Translations under genes and position numbers: made by a program
NCBI GenBank assembly: GCA_016212505.1
Contig: JACRGB010000011.1
Span: 1-32,235, forward strand
Length of the DNA: 32,235 nt
Source: Microcaldota archaeon
Lineage (GTDB): Archaea; Micrarchaeota; Micrarchaeia; Anstonellales; Bilamarchaeaceae
Reading direction: 5' to 3'
The notes under the pieces: generated by a model
Seen by the model: the letters and a program-made list of their open reading frames with translations, nothing else
What the model was told of the DNA's origin: nothing
Database searches by the model: none
In this document: in pieces, positions 27,969 to 32,235 of the stretch
Position numbering within the stretch: position 1 is the first letter of the stretch
How the letters are laid out: each line of letters opens with the position of its first letter

Positions 27969-28769
27969 ATGCGAAGTTTCCATGCTTTTGTTCCTAGGTC
28001 AGTTTGTGAAGTACCACGAACTAACCGTTCTTCTTCAACCCGTTATCTTCTGCATGATCGCTTAGGATCTGGCAACAGTGCCGAAGTCTATGCCGCTTCT
28101 GATCTTGATAATCCTTCTGCCCCTCGTGTTGCCTTAAAAATACTTCGTGATGATAGGCTTCATAATCCGGCTGCACTCAGGCATGTTTATGTAGAATATT
28201 TTACCCTAAGCCACTTGCCCCAGCACCCTCATATGTCTAATTTGCTGGATCATGGATTCTTCGATAAGCTCCCCTTTCTAGTTACTGATGCAATTGATTT
28301 TATACTGCCTGGGGCTATTAAAGATAAAAAACTTCCTCATGAGGATCTTCGTTCTGTTGTGCGGCAAGTTCTGGATACACTAGTCCATATCCACTCTCAT
28401 GGCATTTTACACAGGGACATAAAACCTTCCAATGTTCTTCTTACCCGGAGAGGTGGTCAGCTAACTGCCGTTGTAATAGACTTTGGATTTGCCACTTTTA
28501 TTGCAGATGGTTCTGGCCCAAATAATGTTTCCGGAAGCGTATCTTACATGCCTCCTGAAGCATTTGCGCCCTCATTCCATCTTTCCCCTGGCTTTGATAT
28601 TTTTTCTTTTGGCTTTACTGTTCGGGAGTGGGTCTATCACCATCGTTTTTTCGACCAGAAGGCCTTCGAAACAGACTTAAAATTAAGCAATGCAGTTACC
28701 CGTGCAATTGAAACTGATATCCGTTTGAGGTTCCAATCTGCGCCCCAGATGATTGATGCAATCTCCTGA
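27969..28769 (+). CDS. Soluble Hanks-type Ser/Thr protein kinase
   Basis: 266 residues and only the kinase domain. Glycine loop LGSGNSAEVYAASD (32-45), VALK with Lys57, helix-C Glu76, ILHRDIKPSNVLL with Asp150 and Asn155, DFGFA with Asp171, and an activation/P+1 region GSVSYMPPEAF. DIFSFGFTVREWV supplies the helix-F Asp. All catalytic residues are present, so it should be active. It resembles bacterial PknB-type and eukaryotic kinases more than the RIO or Bud32 kinases universal in archaea. The C-lobe is slightly short at the end. There is no membrane segment or sensor domain, and no phosphatase or FHA gene beside it. Confidence 0.93.
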   Translation: MRSFHAFVPRSVCEVPRTNRSSSTRYLLHDRLGSGNSAEVYAASDLDNPSAPRVALKILRDDRLHNPAALRHVYVEYFTLSHLPQHPHMSNLLDHGFFDKLPFLVTDAIDFILPGAIKDKKLPHEDLRSVVRQVLDTLVHIHSHGILHRDIKPSNVLLTRRGGQLTAVVIDFGFATFIADGSGPNNVSGSVSYMPPEAFAPSFHLSPGFDIFSFGFTVREWVYHHRFFDQKAFETDLKLSNAVTRAIETDIRLRFQSAPQMIDAIS

Positions 28770-28796
28770 TTTTTGGTGTGGGCCCAGTTTTTAGTA

Positions 28797-29714
28797 TCAA
28801 TGCCACTGGCACTTATTTGCTACGCATCCGCATTCCGCGCCATAATACTGGGAATAGCAAGACTTCCATTCGCAAGTAGTAACTAGCGGTTTTTCAAACT
28901 TTGACTGGCAGATTTGGGCTGAGCAGCCACTGGCCATGCAATCGTTATTGCTATTACAGCTTCCCAGTGTATCTACCCCGCAGAAATTCTTAAGATCTGG
29001 AAATACCAGTCGATTATCATAGTAAACTTCCACCCTTCCGTAGAATCCGCTTATGTTTGCGGTCCAGGGAATCGTCCCAGTGCATTCAATACATGATCCA
29101 ACTCCTGGAATTGGTTTAGAAGTTATGTTCAAAATATAATATTGGTCAGAAACTTTGACTATTTCACCATTAACGCTGGCGCAGGGGTTCGGCACTCCAA
29201 CCGACCCATTAAATGTTGGGCCATAATCAAAATTTGTTCTTATCGGTTTTATCTCTGCTCCGCACTTTCCATCTTCGCTGCTAAAATTAAACCATTTTTT
29301 TATTTCTCCTGAACCTGGAGTTTCAGTAAATGGAACCGCAGTACATTTATTTTCAATGCATTTTCCCACTGAATTTGCTATTGGGCACATACATCGTGGC
29401 TTTCCTTCACAACTGACGTTCTGGTGATTATAGAAATTGACGTATGTACCTAACCCGCAATCGCAGCAGCTTTCCTGTCTAACGCAATCAGTATCCAAGC
29501 GGCAATAATCTTTTACTTGATAATCTGGTGGAATCGAGCCTGGCTGGATTGAATTATTAGAATTATTGTCCGAGTTGTTCGTGTTATTATTAATCGGCGG
29601 AATCGGAACCGAACCGTTGCTATTATTTGTATTGTTTATGCTAGGTTGATTTTGGGCGCAACCTGCAATTAAAAGAATCGAAAGAATAACTAACCCAAAA
29701 CCCATCGATTTCAT
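28797..29714 (-). CDS. Cys-rich lipoprotein with Asn/Ser linker
   Basis: 305 residues. Lipobox LLIAGC with Cys19. Residues about 24-58 are a low-complexity Asn/Ser/Pro spacer (INNNTNNSDNNSNNS). After that come about 20 cysteines in two clusters: DYCRLDTDCVRQESCCDCGL with a CEGKPRCMCP segment, and GSCNSNNDCMASGCSAQICQ with CEWKSCYSQYYGAECGCVAN. The second is like the 'eight-cysteine-cluster' repeats in archaeal surface proteins. It is probably a membrane-anchored, disulfide-bonded extracellular protein on an extended stalk. GGTATATTAG on the minus strand gives a TATA box about 26 nt before the ATG. Convergent with the kinase gene. Confidence 0.75.
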   Translation of the reverse strand: MKSMGFGLVILSILLIAGCAQNQPSINNTNNSNGSVPIPPINNNTNNSDNNSNNSIQPGSIPPDYQVKDYCRLDTDCVRQESCCDCGLGTYVNFYNHQNVSCEGKPRCMCPIANSVGKCIENKCTAVPFTETPGSGEIKKWFNFSSEDGKCGAEIKPIRTNFDYGPTFNGSVGVPNPCASVNGEIVKVSDQYYILNITSKPIPGVGSCIECTGTIPWTANISGFYGRVEVYYDNRLVFPDLKNFCGVDTLGSCNSNNDCMASGCSAQICQSKFEKPLVTTCEWKSCYSQYYGAECGCVANKCQWH

Positions 29715-29794
29715 AAGGTATTTCGCCAGCTTTTTACTAATATACCTTTCGGTTCCACTGTTTTTCCAATTAACAGGCTTCCGTTTAGCAAAAC

Positions 29795-31480
29795 TTACAC
29801 GCTTTTAACCGCGCTATTATGCACTTTCACTGCCCGGCCTGATGGATCGTTCATTCCTTCAAATAACTTGCTCCATCTATATGCGGTTGGAGTCGAGCAT
29901 GCAATTGACGGCCCCCATTCCACAGTTAGGGCAGCCTCTTTGCTTGGGAATAATTCTTCAAAAATTGTCCGATAATAATATGCTTCTTTTGTGTTTGGGG
30001 TGTTTATTGGAAATCGCTCAGCTGCTTTGGCCATTTGTTCGTCCGATACTTTTTCATTTGCATGAGCTTTTAGCGAATCGATCCAGCTATATCCTACACC
30101 ATCGGAAAACTGCTCCTTCTGCCTCCATAAAACTGCTTCAGGCAGATATCCTTCAAAAGCTTTTCTTAAGACATACTTTTCAGCTTTTTCTTCACCGCAC
30201 ATCTTATCTTTTGGATCAATAGACATTGCATAATCAAGAAATTCTTTTCCTAAGAAAGGCACGCGGGCTTCAATTCCCCAGGCTGCCATTGATTTGTTTG
30301 CCCGCAAACAGTCAAACTTACTTAATTTAGATAATTTGCGTACTGTCTCTTCATGAAATTCTTTTGCATTTGGCGCCATATGAAAATACAAATATCCCCC
30401 AAATACTTCATCTGCCCCCTCCCCCGAAAGCACAACCTTTATCCCATAACTTTTGATTTTTCGTGCCATCAGGTACATTGGGGTAGAGGCGCGTATCGTA
30501 GTTACGTCATAGGTTTCCAAATGATAAATAACATCCCGCAAAGCGTCAATTCCTTCCTGTACTGTATAATGAATTTCGTGATGAACGCTTCCAATATGAT
30601 CAGCAACTTGCTTTGCAAATTTCAAATCAGTCGAATCCTTAAGGCCTATTGAAAAAGAATGCAGCCTTGGCCACCAGGCTTCCTCTTTTCCTTCGGTTTC
30701 TATTCTTCTTTTGCTAAATTTTGCAATTATTGCACCTATTATTGAAGAATCAAGACCGCCAGATATCAAAACCCCATAAGGAACATCGGACATCAGTTGC
30801 TTTTTGACTGATTTTTCCAATTCTTCGCGTAGTTTTCCGGTCGAAACTGGCGTGTTTGGTACGGTCTCTTGCCATTCGGGGTTGTACCATTTTACAAATT
30901 TTTCTGCACTGCCATCTGTTGCATTTGCACCTTGTGCCAAATAGTAATGCCCAGGTGGAAACTCTTGCAATTTTTCACAATAAGGCTCAATCGCTTTCAT
31001 CTCGCTTGCAACATGAACTACTCCTGCTTTATCCCACCCTATATACAGCGGAACAATTCCCATGTGGTCGCGGGCAATGAAATATTCTTTTGTATTTGGA
31101 TCATACAGACAAAATGCAAAAATCCCGTCTACTTTGGATAAGAACTCGGGGCCATATTCATCATAAAGGTAAAGAAGCACTTCGCAGTCAGATTTGGTTT
31201 GCCACTCATGTTCTTTCTTGAGTAGTTTAGCCAATTCCTTATGATCGTAAATTTCTCCGTTTGCTGCCAAGACCCGTTTTGTTTTTTTATCATATAATGG
31301 CTGGTCTCCGCCTTCAACATCTACGATTGACAATCGCTCGTGTGCAATAATACAAAAATCATCGCTATATGTGCCAGTCCAATCCGGCCCTCTATGCCGT
31401 AATTTGGAAGCCATTTTTAGCGCTAGGGGACGGGCAGACTTTGCGTCAGCTATTCCAAATAAACCGATTATGCCGCACAT
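29795..31480 (-). CDS. asnB: Asparagine synthase (glutamine-hydrolysing), AsnB type
   Basis: 561 residues. MCGIIGLFG puts the N-terminal nucleophile Cys at position 2 after Met removal. RHRGPDWTG, SIVDVEGGDQPL and ANGEIYDH complete the class II glutaminase domain. The synthetase domain has the PP-loop VLISGGLDSSIIGAI, then VVLSGEGADEVFGGY and GIEARVPFLGKEFLDYAM. It makes asparagine from aspartate, glutamine and ATP. It has a ribosome site (GAGGA) before ATG and a leader of about 30 nt, with a TATA-like TTTAAATATA (31533-31542, minus strand). Divergent from an Lrp/AsnC regulator, a pairing that suggests local control. Confidence 0.96.
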   Translation of the reverse strand: MCGIIGLFGIADAKSARPLALKMASKLRHRGPDWTGTYSDDFCIIAHERLSIVDVEGGDQPLYDKKTKRVLAANGEIYDHKELAKLLKKEHEWQTKSDCEVLLYLYDEYGPEFLSKVDGIFAFCLYDPNTKEYFIARDHMGIVPLYIGWDKAGVVHVASEMKAIEPYCEKLQEFPPGHYYLAQGANATDGSAEKFVKWYNPEWQETVPNTPVSTGKLREELEKSVKKQLMSDVPYGVLISGGLDSSIIGAIIAKFSKRRIETEGKEEAWWPRLHSFSIGLKDSTDLKFAKQVADHIGSVHHEIHYTVQEGIDALRDVIYHLETYDVTTIRASTPMYLMARKIKSYGIKVVLSGEGADEVFGGYLYFHMAPNAKEFHEETVRKLSKLSKFDCLRANKSMAAWGIEARVPFLGKEFLDYAMSIDPKDKMCGEEKAEKYVLRKAFEGYLPEAVLWRQKEQFSDGVGYSWIDSLKAHANEKVSDEQMAKAAERFPINTPNTKEAYYYRTIFEELFPSKEAALTVEWGPSIACSTPTAYRWSKLFEGMNDPSGRAVKVHNSAVKSV

Positions 31481-31557
31481 GATTTTTTCCTCGTGATAAT
31501 CTAAGTTGTTATTTATCTCTTTATTAATCGATTATATTTAAACTTTATCCATAAATA

Positions 31558-31612
31558 ATTGGATTTTATCCAATAATATCTCTATTTATAAACCTATTTC
31601 CGGATATTATCC
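31558..31612. promoter_or_regulatory. Lrp-type operators between asnB and the regulator gene
   Basis: Perfect 17-bp inverted repeat ATTGGAT/TTT/ATCCAAT (31558-31574). A second palindrome, GGAT/ATT/ATCC (31602-31612), sits between the TATA box CTATTTATAAAC (31582-31593) and ATG 31616 of the regulator, so binding there would block its start. The first lies about 15 bp upstream of the asnB TATA box, and a further half-site TATCCA lies at 31547-31552. The same ATCCA/TGGAT word in all sites suggests one protein binds them. Confidence 0.65.
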
Positions 31613-31615
31613 AAT

Positions 31616-32071
31616 ATGCAGGGAATAAAGCTGGATGAACATGACTATTCTCTTCTTTCTTCCCTCAATAAAGACGCAAGGCAGACCATTGCCGAGCTCT
31701 CGACCGAGCTTGGCATACCCCGTGCAACAGTACATGAACGAATAGTGCGGATGAAGAAGGCAGGTGTAATCAAGAGATTTACAATTGAGCAGGATTACAC
31801 CAAAATTGGCCTTCCGACGCTTTCGTTTGTGTTTGCAGCATATGACCAAAGCGTAAAATCAAACCAACACAGCGTTGCAGAACGAATTGGAAAGATTTCA
31901 GGTGTACTAGGAGTCTACATAATTTCTGGAGAATGGGATCTTTTGATAAAAATTAGAGGTAAATCGATTGAAGATATTGGTACGGTTATTTTAGACCAAA
32001 TACGGGAAACTCCAGGAGTTATCAAGACCTATACAATGGCTTGCTTTGATATGGTGAAAGATAGTTTGTGA
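31616..32071 (+). CDS. Lrp/AsnC-family transcriptional regulator
   Basis: 151 residues. Helix-turn-helix in the first 60: LDEHDYSLLSSLNKDARQTI then LSTELGIPRATVHERIVRMK. The RAM effector/oligomer domain follows (SFVFAAYDQSV, IISGEWDLLIKIRG, TPGVIKTYTM). These proteins form dimers to octamers and sense amino acids. Leaderless start; GGATATTATCC overlies its own initiation region, indicating autorepression. Sharing a 135-bp promoter region with asnB points to control of asparagine synthesis, possibly with Asn or Gln as signal. Confidence 0.93.
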   Translation: MQGIKLDEHDYSLLSSLNKDARQTIAELSTELGIPRATVHERIVRMKKAGVIKRFTIEQDYTKIGLPTLSFVFAAYDQSVKSNQHSVAERIGKISGVLGVYIISGEWDLLIKIRGKSIEDIGTVILDQIRETPGVIKTYTMACFDMVKDSL

Positions 32072-32154
32072 TTTTTGCCAAACCTCTCATTGCTCCGCGG
32101 TAGCTGTTGAAAAAGTCAATGAACTCTCTGATCTAATATTAAAAAAATAAGCTG

Positions 32155-32207
32155 AAGCTTAGGAAGCCACTGGCTTCCAGCTTAATTTTACAAATCTCTT
32201 CAGATTT
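32155..32207. repeat. Two consecutive hairpins downstream of the Lrp-type gene
   Basis: First: AAGCT + GGAAGCC, loop ACT, GGCTTCC + AGCTT (32155-32183, with a two-base bulge). Second: AAATCT/CTTC/AGATTT (32192-32207). They could end transcription of the regulator gene, or be the start of another array like 9025-9272 that continues past the window. The rest of 32072-32235 holds no gene that I can see. Confidence 0.6.
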
Positions 32208-32235
32208 ACCACCATTGATATAAGTGAAACCTGAA

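Noticed and set aside
29716-29749. Inverted repeat AAGGTAT/ATACCTT around the Cys-rich lipoprotein promoter
   Set aside because: Only 7-bp arms, one overlapping the TATA-like sequence; too weak to claim as an operator.

Overview
The window is archaeal chromosome, most likely from a small-genome DPANN-type archaeon (Diapherotrites, Micrarchaeota or a relative). This placement is an inference. What supports it: RNA polymerase with both large subunits split (B''/B', A'/A''); ribosomal proteins L44e, S27e and L30e; aIF2-alpha, Nop10 and GINS; a geranylgeranyl-reductase-family enzyme; a class III (pilin-type) signal peptide; TATA boxes about 25-30 nt before leaderless start codons alongside GGTGA-type ribosome sites inside operons; and three intron-containing tRNAs, two with an extra insert in the D-loop. 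A bacterial-type PurH and a soluble Hanks-type kinase are less typical of archaea.

Layout. 1-747: the right end of an IS200/IS605-like element abutting a frameshifted and truncated nucleotidyltransferase pseudogene. 816-4672: zinc-ribbon protein, GINS, then the translation cluster rpl44e-rps27e-aif2a-nop10 and a PAC2-family gene. 4690-8397: a heptamer-periodic spacer, a class III signal-peptide protein with an apparent AUA start, an OB-fold protein, tRNA-Thr with two introns, MTA phosphorylase and histidine-phosphatase genes, a membrane protein and the GMP synthase glutaminase subunit. 8519-10156: two unknown genes separated by a dense run of hairpins. 10205-18824: the information-processing operon rpoH-rpoB2-rpoB1-rpoA1-rpoA2-rpl30e-nusA. 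18850-20228: three unknown or secreted-protein genes and a second hairpin-rich spacer. 20282-28769: tRNA-Asp, purH, GNAT, an unknown beta-rich protein, geranylgeranyl reductase, a disulfide oxidoreductase, an unknown protein, tRNA-Tyr, a CoA-binding protein and a Ser/Thr kinase. 28797-32235: a Cys-rich lipoprotein, asnB divergent from an Lrp/AsnC regulator with likely operators between them, and further hairpins.

The most interesting signals are not protein genes. (1) A 33-nt sequence is present in two perfect, inverted copies (9019-9051 and 19298-19330) that bracket the whole RNA polymerase operon. In each place it forms one arm of a larger hairpin, and the first copy opens a run of at least seven further perfect stem-loops packed into about 190 bp. 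(2) tRNA-Thr and tRNA-Asp each carry an intron in the D-loop, and the anticodon-loop introns of tRNA-Thr and tRNA-Tyr share a hairpin with a compensatory base-pair change. (3) Two spacers show a degenerate 7-nt period of the same type. (4) Junctions in the rpo operon carry mini-ORFs with good ribosome sites followed by hairpins, and the 3' end of rpoA2 is duplicated just downstream.

Genes that work together: GINS (replication) with the translation cluster; MTA phosphorylase with the neighbouring phosphatase; GuaAa and PurH in purine synthesis; AsnB with the Lrp-type regulator; and the RNAP, L30e and NusA operon.
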